Source: Terriglobales bacterium (GTDB lineage Bacteria; Acidobacteriota; Terriglobia; Terriglobales; Acidobacteriaceae). Taken from it: 64,000 nt of DNA. Below, one piece after another: positions 55,292-64,000 of the stretch (positions are counted from its first letter, which is position 1; every line of letters starts with the position of its first letter). The notes under the pieces are model-generated. The model made no database searches. It was not told the origin of the DNA and saw nothing but the letters and a program-made list of their open reading frames with translations. The stretch lies in assembly GCA_035573675.1 (NCBI GenBank), contig DATMAB010000027.1, positions 1 through 64,000 of the forward strand, given 5' to 3'. The position numbers and the translations under genes are program-made.

Positions 55292-55972
55292 ATGCAAATC
55301 ACCGAGATCTACGCCTCCCTGCAGGGCGAGTCCTCCTACACCGGGCTGCCGTGCATCTTCGTGCGCCTGACGGGATGTAATTTGCGGTGTACCTGGTGCG
55401 ACAGCGAGTACACCTTCACGGGCGGACGTCGCATGACGGTGGAGGAGGTGGAAGCCGAAGTCCGCCGCCTCTCGCCGGTCCGGCTGGTCGAGATCACCGG
55501 CGGCGAACCGATGCTGCAGGAAAAGGAAGTCCTGGAACTCATGCGTCGCCTGCTGGCATCCGGGTACACGGTCCTGCTCGAGACCAGCGGTGAGCGCCCG
55601 CTGGCCAGCGTGCCCAAGGAAGTGGTGAAGGTGGTGGACGTGAAGTGCCCGCACTCCGGGGAGCCGGACACCTTCCGCATGGAGAATCTGGATGCGCTCA
55701 CGATTCGCGACGAGGTGAAGTTCGTCCTTACCGACCGTGCGGATTACGAGTTCGCCCGTGATTTCATCCGTCGCCATGACCTTCCCGCGAAGGCCGGCTC
55801 GGTGATCCTTTCTCCCGCTTTCCGCAAGGACGCGGCCGGGCCGCGCGATGCCTCCCACTGCCTCCTCGATCCCCGCGAATTGGCCGAGTGGATGCTTGCC
55901 GACGGCCTCAACGTGCGCCTGGGCCTGCAGGCCCACAAGTTCATCTGGCCGCCGGAAACCAAGGGTGTCTAG
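55292..55972 (+). CDS. queE: 7-carboxy-7-deazaguanine synthase
   Basis: 226 residues from ATG 55292 (MQITEIYASLQGESSYTGLP). Radical SAM enzyme that makes the 7-deazaguanine ring of queuosine. The cluster motif is TGCNLRCTWCDSEY (C-x3-C-x2-C); GGEPMLQE follows. The longer frame to 55190 is the four-helix-bundle remnant read in the -1 frame and was rejected. It is followed by queC after 83 bases. Part of the queD-E-C group. Confidence 0.95.
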   Translation: MQITEIYASLQGESSYTGLPCIFVRLTGCNLRCTWCDSEYTFTGGRRMTVEEVEAEVRRLSPVRLVEITGGEPMLQEKEVLELMRRLLASGYTVLLETSGERPLASVPKEVVKVVDVKCPHSGEPDTFRMENLDALTIRDEVKFVLTDRADYEFARDFIRRHDLPAKAGSVILSPAFRKDAAGPRDASHCLLDPRELAEWMLADGLNVRLGLQAHKFIWPPETKGV

Positions 55973-56055
55973 TGCAGTAACGTTACTTCGCACTCGCAGC
56001 TGGACTAGAATCGAGGCAGCAATTCGCCCGCAGGACTCATCCAATAGGCAGACAG

Positions 56056-56769
56056 ATGACACAGGTGGCGAAGCATGTCGAGTCGCGTCCGGGGGCCGTG
56101 GTCCTGCTCAGCGGCGGCATGGATTCCTGTGTCTGTGCGGCGCTGGCGGCCCGCGACTTTGACGCCTCGGCGCTGCACGTCAGCTATGGCCAGCGTACCG
56201 AAGAGAGGGAGCGCCGCGCTTTTGAAGGCATCTGCGACCGTCTGGGCATTCAAAACCGCCTGGTCATTCGCAATACCGCGTTGGCCGCCATAGGGGGCTC
56301 CGCCCTCACCGACCTGGCCCTGGCGGTGCCCGACGTGACCGAGCGCATCGGCCTGGATATTCCCGTGACCTACGTCCCGTTCCGCAATGCGCACTTCCTG
56401 GCCGCGGCCGTGAGCTGGGCCGAAGTGTTGGGCGCGGAGAAGGTCTTCATCGGCGCGGTCGAGCCGGATAGCTCCGGCTACCCCGACTGTCGCCCGGCGT
56501 ACTACGAGGCTTTCAATCAGCTCATCCGCACTGGCACCCGCCACGGCCGCATCCAGGTCGTGACGCCGCTCATCCATATGCGCAAGCATGAGATCGTCCG
56601 CCTGGGCCTTGAACTGGGAGCGCCCTTCGATTTAACGTGGTCTTGCTACAGTCGCGAGGATCGCGGCTGCGGCGCCTGCGAGAGTTGCGTGCTTCGCCTG
56701 CGCGCCTTCCGGGAAGCCGGAGCCCAGGACCCCATCGCGTATCTGTCCAGCGTCCTTACGCACGGATGA
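56056..56769 (+). CDS. queC: 7-cyano-7-deazaguanine (preQ0) synthase
   Basis: 237 residues. ATP-dependent conversion of 7-carboxy-7-deazaguanine to preQ0. PP-loop VVLLSGGMDSCVCAALAA at the N-terminus; VTYVPFRNAHFLAAAVSWAE and IGAVEPDSSGYPDCRPAYYE are family motifs. The zinc site is in WSCYSREDRGCGACESCVLR (four Cys). It is the third gene of the queuosine precursor cluster. queF and tgt are not in the window. Confidence 0.95.
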   Translation: MTQVAKHVESRPGAVVLLSGGMDSCVCAALAARDFDASALHVSYGQRTEERERRAFEGICDRLGIQNRLVIRNTALAAIGGSALTDLALAVPDVTERIGLDIPVTYVPFRNAHFLAAAVSWAEVLGAEKVFIGAVEPDSSGYPDCRPAYYEAFNQLIRTGTRHGRIQVVTPLIHMRKHEIVRLGLELGAPFDLTWSCYSREDRGCGACESCVLRLRAFREAGAQDPIAYLSSVLTHG

Positions 56770-56812
56770 CTGCACTTATGACACGGCGTTCATTCCGCCG
56801 GGAGGAAGAGTT

Positions 56813-57892
56813 ATGAGGACCAAACTGATGCTTGCAGCCCTGGCGGCGGTGGCGACGCTGGCCGTCCTGCCCCGCGCCCAGGCCCAGATGGCCACCGTCA
56901 AGGGCCGTTGCACCGACGAGCAGCGCCAGCCCATCGTGAACGCCATCGTCGAATACGCCAGCCTGGATACCGGCCGCAAGTACAACATCAAGACCAACAA
57001 GAGCGGCGACTACTACTCGATCGGCCTGCAGAGCGGCAAGTACAAGGTCACCCTGTATCGCAACGAGGAGGACCAGAAGGCCGGCCGCAGTCTGTACTTT
57101 TTCAACAACGTCACCGTGACCCTGTCGGGCGTGGAGGGGGTCAATACCCTGGATTTCGACCTGGCGAAGGAGCGCGCCACGGCGGCTCCGCAGATGACCG
57201 AAGAGCAGCGCAAGCAGATCGAGGAGGCCCAGAAAGAGAACGTCAAGATCAAGAACTTGAACGACATGCTGGCCCAGGCCCGGGCCGCGCTCAGCAGCAA
57301 CCCTCCCAATGCCGACCAGGCCGTTGCCCTCATGCAGCAGGCCGTCGCCGTGGACCCGTCGAAGGACCTGCTCTGGTACACGCTGGGCGACTCCTATCTC
57401 GCGGGCAAGCACTATCCGGAAGCCGCCGAGGCGTACCAGAAGGCGATTGCCATCAAACCGAATGGCGCGTACTACAACAACCTGGGACAGGCGCTGGCCG
57501 GCAGCCGCAAGGTGGATGAGGCGGTAGCGGCGTATGAGGCGGCGGCCGCGGCCGATCCCGCGGGCGCCGGCCAATACTATTTCAATATGGGAGCGGTGCT
57601 GACCAACGCCGGCCGGCTGGATGCGGCGCTGGCGGCATTCGATAAGTGCATCGCCGCCGACCCCGGCAACGCGAGTGCCTATTTCCAAAAGGGCTCCATC
57701 CTGATGGGCAAGGGCACGATGGACAAGAACAACAAGTTCGTGGCGCCGCCCGGCACGGCCGAGGCCTTCAACAAGTACCTGGAACTGGCGCCGGAGGGAC
57801 CCTACGCCGAGAACGCCAAACAGTTGCTGCAGTACATCGGCTCCGAGATCGAATCCACGTACAAGCGCTCCAAGACCACCAAGAAGAACTGA
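56813..57892 (+). CDS. Secreted carboxypeptidase-regulatory-like and TPR protein
   Basis: 359 residues, with GGGAGGAAG before the ATG. Signal peptide (LMLAALAAVATLAVLPRAQA), then a beta-sandwich of about 95 residues resembling the carboxypeptidase regulatory-like fold (ATVKGRCTDEQRQPIVNAIV, SGDYYSIGLQSGKYKVTLYR), then four or so TPRs (LLWYTLGDSYLAGKHYPEAA, AYYNNLGQALAGSRKVDEAV, QYYFNMGAVLTNAGRLDAAL and one more) and a Lys-rich C-terminus. The plan fits an exported scaffold protein; the function is unknown. A strong terminator follows. Confidence 0.85.
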   Translation: MRTKLMLAALAAVATLAVLPRAQAQMATVKGRCTDEQRQPIVNAIVEYASLDTGRKYNIKTNKSGDYYSIGLQSGKYKVTLYRNEEDQKAGRSLYFFNNVTVTLSGVEGVNTLDFDLAKERATAAPQMTEEQRKQIEEAQKENVKIKNLNDMLAQARAALSSNPPNADQAVALMQQAVAVDPSKDLLWYTLGDSYLAGKHYPEAAEAYQKAIAIKPNGAYYNNLGQALAGSRKVDEAVAAYEAAAAADPAGAGQYYFNMGAVLTNAGRLDAALAAFDKCIAADPGNASAYFQKGSILMGKGTMDKNNKFVAPPGTAEAFNKYLELAPEGPYAENAKQLLQYIGSEIESTYKRSKTTKKN

Positions 57893-57908
57893 CGCGGTCT
57901 GAAACGCG

Positions 57909-57934
57909 AAGGGCGGCCCGTGCGGGCCGCCCTT
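57909..57934 (+). terminator. Rho-independent terminator after the TPR gene
   Basis: AAGGGCGGCCCG and CGGGCCGCCCTT form a 12-base-pair stem with a 2-base loop, followed by CTTCTTG. It separates the TPR gene from recG. Confidence 0.8.
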
Positions 57935-57977
57935 CTTCTTGCACCTGCACTGTCCGGCAAGCGAGAATCCCCTGCCG

Positions 57978-60212
57978 ATGCTCGAACTGCACACGCCGGT
58001 GCAATACGTGCGGGGTGTAGGTCCGAAGGTGGCCGCGCTGCTGGCGGAAAAGGGCATCACCACCGTAGAAGACCTGCTCTACTACCTTCCCTTTCGCTAC
58101 GAGGACCGGCTCAACCCCCGCGCCATCGCCCAGCTTCGCCCGGGAGAAATGGCCACGGTGATCGGCGAGGTGCGCACCTCCGGCCTATTTCGCACCCGCC
58201 GCATGCCCATCTTCCAGATGACTGTGGCCCAGGGACGCGACGCGCTGCAGTGCATCTGGTTCAACGCCGCCTACCTGCGCGGCAAGTTCCAGCCCGGCAA
58301 GCGCGTGGCGCTGTACGGGAAGGTGGAAGCCGCCTTCCAGGGCCGCGGCCGCCTGCAACTGGTGCAGCCGCAGTTCGAGGTGCTGGACTCCGAAGGCGAA
58401 GATCCCGCCGCGGCTTCGCTGGAGGTGGGACGCATCGTGCCCATTTACGAGTCGGCAGCGCGTGGCAAGCTGACCTCGCGCTGGTTCCGCCGGGTCATTC
58501 ATGGAGTGCTGGAGAATCTGGCCGCGGAAATCCCCGACGGCGTCCCGCCCGCCATGCGGGATGCCCTGAAGCTCCTGCCGCGCCGCGAAGCCTTCTGGCG
58601 CGTCCACTGGCCCGAGCCCGCGACGCCCTTCGAAGACCTTCAGGCCCAGCGCACGCCTGCGCATCGCCGACTGATCTTCGAAGAACTGTTCTTTCTCGAA
58701 GTCGGGCTGGAGCTGAAGCGTCGCCGCTTGCGCCAGCAGCCGGGCATCAGCTTCCGGCTCGACGACAAAGTGCGCCAGGCGATCAAGCGCATTCTGCCCT
58801 TTCACCCCACTGCGGCGCAGAAGCGGGTGTTGGGCGAGATCGCGCGCGACATGGAGCGCCCCTCGCCCATGCGCCGGCTGTTGCAAGGGGATGTGGGCTC
58901 GGGCAAGACCATCGTGGCGCTGGAGGCGGCGATCATCGCCATCGAGAACGGGTGCCAGGCCGCCCTCATGGCGCCCACCGAGATCCTGGCTACGCAGCAT
59001 TACCTGGCGGCGCGCACCCTGCTGGAAAAGGCAGGCTATCGCATCCTGCTGCTGACCGGTTCGCTCGATCCCGCCGAGAAGCGCTCCGCCCGCCGTCATG
59101 TGGCCCGCGGCGACGCCCAACTGGTCATCGGCACCCACGCGCTCATCGAGGAGAAGGTGGAGTTCGCGCGCCTGGGACTGGTCATCGTAGACGAGCAGCA
59201 CCGGTTCGGCGTGCTTCAGCGCTTTCGCCTGATGAAGAAGCCCGCCGCGGCAGGCGCCCGCCAGGAACCCGAGCCCGATGTGCTGGTGATGACCGCCACG
59301 CCCATCCCCCGCACGCTGGCATTGACGCTGTATGGCGATCTCGACGTCAGCCTGCTCGACGAAATGCCGCCGGGCCGCTCGCCCATCGTCACCCGGCGCG
59401 TCTCCGACGAGCGCTCCGTCGAGGTGTTCGCCTTCGTGCGCCGCCAGGTGCACATGGGGCACCAGGCCTACATCGTTTATCCAGTCATCGAGGAAAAAGA
59501 AGAACAACCAGCCGCGGATCAGCGCGGATCAGCGCGCATGGAACCTACGGAACCGGAGGCGACGTCGAAACTTTTCCCTGAGCCCGCGCCGCGCCTCACG
59601 CTCAAAGCCGCGGTGAAGATGTATGACGAGCTGCGCAAGAAGATCCTCCCCGACCTGCGCATTGGCCTGCTGCACGGCCGCTTGCCGGCTGAAGAGAAAG
59701 AAGAGGTGATGCGCCGCTTCGCCGCGGGCGAGATTGACGTACTGGTTTCCACCACGGTCATCGAGGTCGGCGTCGATGTCTCGAACGCCACGGTGATGGT
59801 GGTGGAGCACGCCGAACGCTTCGGACTGGCCCAGCTTCACCAGTTGCGGGGGCGCATCGGCCGTGGCGCCGCCAAAAGTTATTGCATTCTCATGACCGGC
59901 GGCAAGATCACCGAAGATGCCGAGCAGCGCCTGAATGCCATGGTGCGCACCACCAACGGCTTCGAGATCGCCGAGCTGGATCTGGAGCTGCGCGGCCCGG
60001 GCGAATTCTTCGGCACCCGCCAGGCCGGCATGCCTGACTTCCGCGTGGCCAACCTGCTGCGCGACAAGGAGCTTCTCGAAGTCGCCCGCCGCGAAGCCGC
60101 CCGCGTCGCCGCCGGACCCGCTGCCGACCTTTCCGCGCAGGACATCAGCCGCGTCTTCGCTCACCTGAAGGCCCACTGGCAGAGGCGATACGGATTGGTG
60201 GAAGTGGGATAG
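57978..60212 (+). CDS. recG: ATP-dependent DNA helicase RecG, with an in-frame repeat insert
   Basis: 744 residues from ATG 57978 (MLELHTPVQYVRGVGPKVAA). Branch-migrating helicase in recombination and fork rescue. The N-terminal wedge (PFRYEDRLNPRAIAQLRPGE) and helicase motifs LLQGDVGSGKTIVALEAA, VDEQHRFGVLQR, TATPIPRTLAL, FAAGEIDVLVSTTVIEVGVD and QLRGRIGRG are all seen. Between VYPVIEEKEE-like (YPVIEEKEE, about 505) and LKAAVKMYDEL there is an insert of about 30 residues (EQPAADQRGSARMEPTEPEA and on) encoded in part by a CGCGGAT repeat at 59512-59537. The rest is normal, so the protein is probably active. Confidence 0.95.
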   Translation: MLELHTPVQYVRGVGPKVAALLAEKGITTVEDLLYYLPFRYEDRLNPRAIAQLRPGEMATVIGEVRTSGLFRTRRMPIFQMTVAQGRDALQCIWFNAAYLRGKFQPGKRVALYGKVEAAFQGRGRLQLVQPQFEVLDSEGEDPAAASLEVGRIVPIYESAARGKLTSRWFRRVIHGVLENLAAEIPDGVPPAMRDALKLLPRREAFWRVHWPEPATPFEDLQAQRTPAHRRLIFEELFFLEVGLELKRRRLRQQPGISFRLDDKVRQAIKRILPFHPTAAQKRVLGEIARDMERPSPMRRLLQGDVGSGKTIVALEAAIIAIENGCQAALMAPTEILATQHYLAARTLLEKAGYRILLLTGSLDPAEKRSARRHVARGDAQLVIGTHALIEEKVEFARLGLVIVDEQHRFGVLQRFRLMKKPAAAGARQEPEPDVLVMTATPIPRTLALTLYGDLDVSLLDEMPPGRSPIVTRRVSDERSVEVFAFVRRQVHMGHQAYIVYPVIEEKEEQPAADQRGSARMEPTEPEATSKLFPEPAPRLTLKAAVKMYDELRKKILPDLRIGLLHGRLPAEEKEEVMRRFAAGEIDVLVSTTVIEVGVDVSNATVMVVEHAERFGLAQLHQLRGRIGRGAAKSYCILMTGGKITEDAEQRLNAMVRTTNGFEIAELDLELRGPGEFFGTRQAGMPDFRVANLLRDKELLEVARREAARVAAGPAADLSAQDISRVFAHLKAHWQRRYGLVEVG
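59512..59537. repeat. CGCGGAT repeat inside the recG coding region
   Basis: CCGCGGATCAGCGCGGATCA plus GCGCGC. It encodes AADQRGSARM in frame. Same family as the intergenic copies at 48261 and 60224. Confidence 0.7.
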
Positions 60213-60223
60213 AGGCAAAGGCG

Positions 60224-60255
60224 CGACGCAGATTCACGCGGATAACGCGCATTGG
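60224..60255. repeat. CGCGGAT repeat between recG and selA
   Basis: CGACGCAGATTCACGCGGAT plus AACGCGCATTGG. A degenerate copy of the family found at 38765, 48261 and 59512. Confidence 0.5.
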
Positions 60256-60301
60256 ACTCCGCCCTTTAGATTGAACGTTCCCGTGATGAGATAATCCTAA
60301 C

Positions 60302-61711
<1,410 letters not shown>

Positions 61712-61728
61712 GTCGACCCCGAAGCTTC

Positions 61729-61817
61729 TTCACCACCGGGAAGGCAGAGATCGCCGAGAACCGCGAATCGCAGTGTTCGCCCTGTCGCTTTCCTCGGCGC
61801 TCTCTGCGGTGAACGTG
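61729..61817. repeat. CGCCGAG inverted repeat without a gene inside
   Basis: Left arm TTCACCACCGGGAAGGCAGA plus GATCGCCGAGAAC (61729-61761); right arm TTTCCTCGGCGCTCTCTGCG plus GTGAACGTG (61789-61817). The arms are complementary and enclose about 27 bases. It is the same family as the repeats around the GxxExxY gene but empty. Confidence 0.65.
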
Positions 61818-61828
61818 TTCAACAGACG

Positions 61829-61853
61829 AAAAGGGCGGCCGTTGCGGCCGCCC
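61829..61853 (-). terminator. Rho-independent terminator of the cold-shock gene
   Basis: GGGCGGCCG and CGGCCGCCC (61833-61853) make a 9-base-pair stem with a 3-base loop; on the minus strand it is followed by TTTT. It is 20 bases after the csp stop codon. Confidence 0.8.
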
Positions 61854-61873
61854 GATCGCACAACGCTGGATGC

Positions 61874-62074
61874 TTAGAGAGCGGTAACGTTCTCCGCCTG
61901 CCAGCCCTTGGGTCCCTTGACGAGGTTGAACTGCACGGCCTGGCCTTCCTTCAGAGAGCGGAAGCCCTCCGCCTGGATGGCCGAGAAATGCACGAAGACA
62001 TCCTCACCGTTCTGACGGCTGATGAAGCCGTAGCCCTTGGCGTCATTGAACCACTTCACAATTCCTTGTTCCAT
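61874..62074 (-). CDS. Cold-shock protein (CspA family)
   Basis: 66 residues. Single-stranded nucleic acid chaperone with one cold-shock domain. RNP1 KGYGFISRQ and RNP2 DVFVHFSAI are present; the start [17 protein letters not shown] is typical. Minus strand, with a terminator just downstream. The 200 bases upstream (to acpS) are gene-free and might form a long cold-responsive leader, but no known cold box was identified. Confidence 0.96.
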   Translation of the reverse strand: MEQGIVKWFNDAKGYGFISRQNGEDVFVHFSAIQAEGFRSLKEGQAVQFNLVKGPKGWQAENVTAL

Positions 62075-62281
62075 GTTGCGGGTAATTCCTTTTGTTGTTG
62101 GATTTGCGCTGGACTGAAGCGGAAAACTGCAGAGGCAGGTACTAGCTCAAAAGCCGAACCGCTCTGAAACCCCTTCCATCTAACGCGCTTTGAGCATACC
62201 GCAGATAGCCCGGAAAGGCAAAAGGGAGATGGCCGGGCGGCCTGGGGCGGCTGTGGTACTTTAGACCGCCACGAGGCCCGG

Positions 62282-62662
62282 ATGATCGTCGGCACAGGCG
62301 TGGACATTGTAGAAGTGCCGCGGGTGGCGGCGGCGATCGAGCGCTTCGGCCGGCGGTTCCTGGAGCGCGTGTTCACCCCGGACGAGATCCGCTACTGCGA
62401 GTCTCGGCGCAACCGTGCCGAGCGTTACGCGGCCCGTTTTGCCGCCAAGGAAGCCGCGCTCAAGGCGCTGGGCACGGGCTGGAAGCGCGGCATCGCCTGG
62501 CGCGAGGTGGAAGTGCGGCGCGAGCCCAGCGGACGCCCCACTCTTCACTTCTCGGGCAAGGCGGCCGAGTTTGCGGCCCGCCTGGGAGCGAAGCGCGCTG
62601 CGCTTTCGCTCTCACACACGGTCGAACAGGCCATCGCGCATGTCATCCTCGAAGGTGATTAG
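62282..62662 (+). CDS. acpS: Holo-[acyl-carrier-protein] synthase
   Basis: 126 residues. Transfers 4'-phosphopantetheine from CoA to [23 protein letters not shown] at the start with the catalytic-metal Asp (VDIVEV), then [19 protein letters not shown] with the conserved Glu (AAKEA), and [15 protein letters not shown] at the end. Usual length. The start is the first ATG after the csp leader. It and coaE together supply and use CoA. Confidence 0.95.
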   Translation: MIVGTGVDIVEVPRVAAAIERFGRRFLERVFTPDEIRYCESRRNRAERYAARFAAKEAALKALGTGWKRGIAWREVEVRREPSGRPTLHFSGKAAEFAARLGAKRAALSLSHTVEQAIAHVILEGD

Positions 62663-62739
62663 CCATCGAGGCAACGGAACTCGAAGATTGCCGAACTGCG
62701 GAATTGCCGGATTGAGAGATTTCCCGCGAGCCATCTTGC

Positions 62740-64000
62740 ATGAGTGAAACCCAGGTCCTGCCGCTGGTGGAAGCGCCGGGTGTGCACGAAGTGCCGCCGC
62801 GCCGCGTGCTGGCCGGCGTGGCGCTGGTGAGCTTCAGCATGCTGCTGCTGGAGCTGGCCTGCACACGCCTGTTCTCCGTGGTGTTGTTCTACCACTTCGC
62901 CTTCCTGGCCATCGGAGTGGCCCTGCTGGGCCTGGGAGCAGGCGGCGTGTTCGCCTTCCTCAAGCGGCCCTGGCTGGCCCGGTGGGAGACCAGCGCCATC
63001 GTAGCGAGAATCTGCCTTATCAACGTGGTGGCTACGGTTTTCGCTCTGGCCATCATTCTGGTAGTGCCGGTCTCACCCGAACTGACCTGGCGCAATTTCG
63101 GCAAGCTTTCGGTGGTGTACCTGGCGACGGGCGTGCCGTTTTTCCTCTGTGGGCTGATTCTTTCGGTGGTATTCGCGCGTGAGACGAAGAAGGTCTCGCA
63201 CCTCTACGGTGCGGACCTGATGGGTGGCGCGCTGGCCTGCCTGCTCGTGGTCCCGGCGCTGAACGTCATCGGGGCGCCCAACGCGATTCTGGCGTCCGCC
63301 GCCGTCATGGCCGTAGCTTCGGCTGTATGGGCGGCAAACCGCGCGCAGCGCAACACCGGGCTGCGCATGGCGGTGGTGATGCTGGCGCTGATCGCCCTCC
63401 GCCTGGCCGGCGGTACGCCCGACGTACAGTACGTGCGGGCGATGAACCGGGAGCAGCCCAAGGTGCTGTTCGCCCGATGGAATGCCATCTCGCTGGTGCA
63501 GGTGCAGGAACTGCGGCGGGCGCTATACATGGTGATTGACTCGGATGCGCAAACCGCCATCATGAACATCCCGCCGGAGAGCGCGCGCCAACCCGAGACG
63601 CGCCGGCGCATCCTTTCCGGTGTTCCGGCGGTGGTCAACGCGCTGCGGCCCCAGGGCGATTACGCCATCATCGGCCCGGGCGGTGGTGTGGACGTGCTCC
63701 GCGCTCTGGCTGGCGGCAGCGCGAACATCACCGGTATCGAGATCAATCCCCTCATCGTCAACACCATCATGCTCGACAAGTTCCGGGACTACTCCCATCG
63801 GCTGTACGAGCAGCCGGAAGTGCGCATCCACGTCGGTGACGGCCGCAGCTTCCTGCGCCAGAGCCCCGATCGTTACGACGTGGTGCAAATGACCCTGGTG
63901 GACACCTGGGCCGCCACCTCGGCGGGCGCCTTCGCGCTCAGTGAGAACAACCTGTACACGGTGGAGGCCTTCCGCGAGTACTTCGAGCACTTGAAGCCGG
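62740..64000 (+). CDS. Membrane-anchored spermidine-synthase-like protein, incomplete at the right edge
   Basis: At least 420 residues from ATG 62740 (MSETQVLPLVEAPGVHEVPP); the end is outside the window. The first 200 residues have six or so membrane helices (SMLLLELACTRLFSVVLFYH, FAFLAIGVALLGLGAGGVFA and others). A soluble domain follows with SAM motifs of the spermidine synthase fold: AIIGPGGGVDVLRALAGG, GIEINPLIVNTIML, HVGDGRSFLRQ and DVVQMTLVDTWAATSAGAFA. Unlike true SpeE, no DxPxGP-like motif is seen: the equivalent is TLVDTW. Polyamine synthesis is therefore uncertain. The leader has AATTGCC repeats (62685-62716). Confidence 0.8.
   Translation, partial: MSETQVLPLVEAPGVHEVPPRRVLAGVALVSFSMLLLELACTRLFSVVLFYHFAFLAIGVALLGLGAGGVFAFLKRPWLARWETSAIVARICLINVVATVFALAIILVVPVSPELTWRNFGKLSVVYLATGVPFFLCGLILSVVFARETKKVSHLYGADLMGGALACLLVVPALNVIGAPNAILASAAVMAVASAVWAANRAQRNTGLRMAVVMLALIALRLAGGTPDVQYVRAMNREQPKVLFARWNAISLVQVQELRRALYMVIDSDAQTAIMNIPPESARQPETRRRILSGVPAVVNALRPQGDYAIIGPGGGVDVLRALAGGSANITGIEINPLIVNTIMLDKFRDYSHRLYEQPEVRIHVGDGRSFLRQSPDRYDVVQMTLVDTWAATSAGAFALSENNLYTVEAFREYFEHLKP

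Noticed and set aside
57920-59581. 553-codon plus-strand open frame
   Set aside because: Alternate frame of recG; Arg/Ala/Pro-rich translation with no domain.
60213-60301. tRNA-Sec gene next to selA
   Set aside because: No cloverleaf, no GGTTCGAATCC-like T arm and no CCA end; the same holds for the gaps around selB.

Overview
The window is high-GC bacterial DNA, densely packed and almost fully coding on both strands. Gene content and order (DUF177-rpmF-plsX-fabD, DUF1385-prfA-prmC, purL-purF, queD-queE-queC, a type IV pilin, secreted proteins such as an ARPP-1-like protein, a sigma factor followed by an anti-sigma with Ycf48-like repeats) together with intergenic gaps full of short degenerate repeats suggest an Acidobacteriota (Terriglobia-like) genome. 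That assignment is an inference from family resemblance; there is no rRNA gene here to confirm it.

Layout. 1-164: remnant of an IS3-type transposase at the edge. 331-6033: a TPR membrane protein, an aldo/keto reductase, a type IV pilin, then DUF177-rpmF-plsX-fabD (ribosomal protein L32 and the entry to lipid synthesis). 6050-10571: a small membrane protein and a TetR-HlyD-ABC ATPase-ABC permease efflux operon on the minus strand with overlapping genes and a probable operator. 10649-20374: an anion/Na+ permease, ddl, an ATP-dependent DNA ligase, arginase, a GxxExxY gene, asnS, a TIM-barrel isomerase and gamma-glutamyltransferase, all minus strand. 20476-25385: a secreted protein made of two duplicated modules, a small DnaJ-type zinc protein, an HtrA protease, coaE and folD. 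25505-30333: a Trm112-like protein, sigma/anti-sigma pair, an ARPP-1-like secreted protein and a 74-residue protein with its own terminator. 30420-32130: an AT-richer accessory islet with two cotranscribed uncharacterised genes, one with a HEPN-type R-x4-H motif. 32301-39697: M20 peptidase, MGMT, a CDF cation exporter, two tandem paralogous helical proteins, then DUF1385-prfA-prmC. 39846-46234: purF-purL, three tiny membrane proteins, an MBL-fold protein. 46362-62662: selB, trmFO, a membrane protein, der, a DinG-type helicase, queD-(broken four-helix-bundle gene)-queE-queC, a TPR protein, recG, selA, a cold-shock protein and acpS. 62740-end: a membrane-anchored spermidine-synthase-like protein running off the edge.

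Together the genes cover translation and tRNA modification (asnS, prfA, prmC, trmFO, queDEC, selA, selB), purine and lipid synthesis, cell wall precursor synthesis and DNA repair (recG, ligase, MGMT, DinG-like helicase). Many reading frames start a little inside the longest open frame; starts were chosen from ribosome binding sites, family length and overlap with neighbours.

The most unusual structure is not a gene cluster but the repeats: at least seven families of short, degenerate repeats fill most gaps longer than about 70 bases, often touching start or stop codons. Two of them form near-perfect inverted repeats bracketing a single small gene: a GxxExxY gene (inverted repeats at 15974-15995 and 16390-16411) and a four-helix-bundle gene (54843-54860 and 55245-55262). 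Solo copies lie elsewhere in the window. One further repeat sits in frame inside recG. I read these as possible small non-autonomous cassettes; this is a hypothesis.
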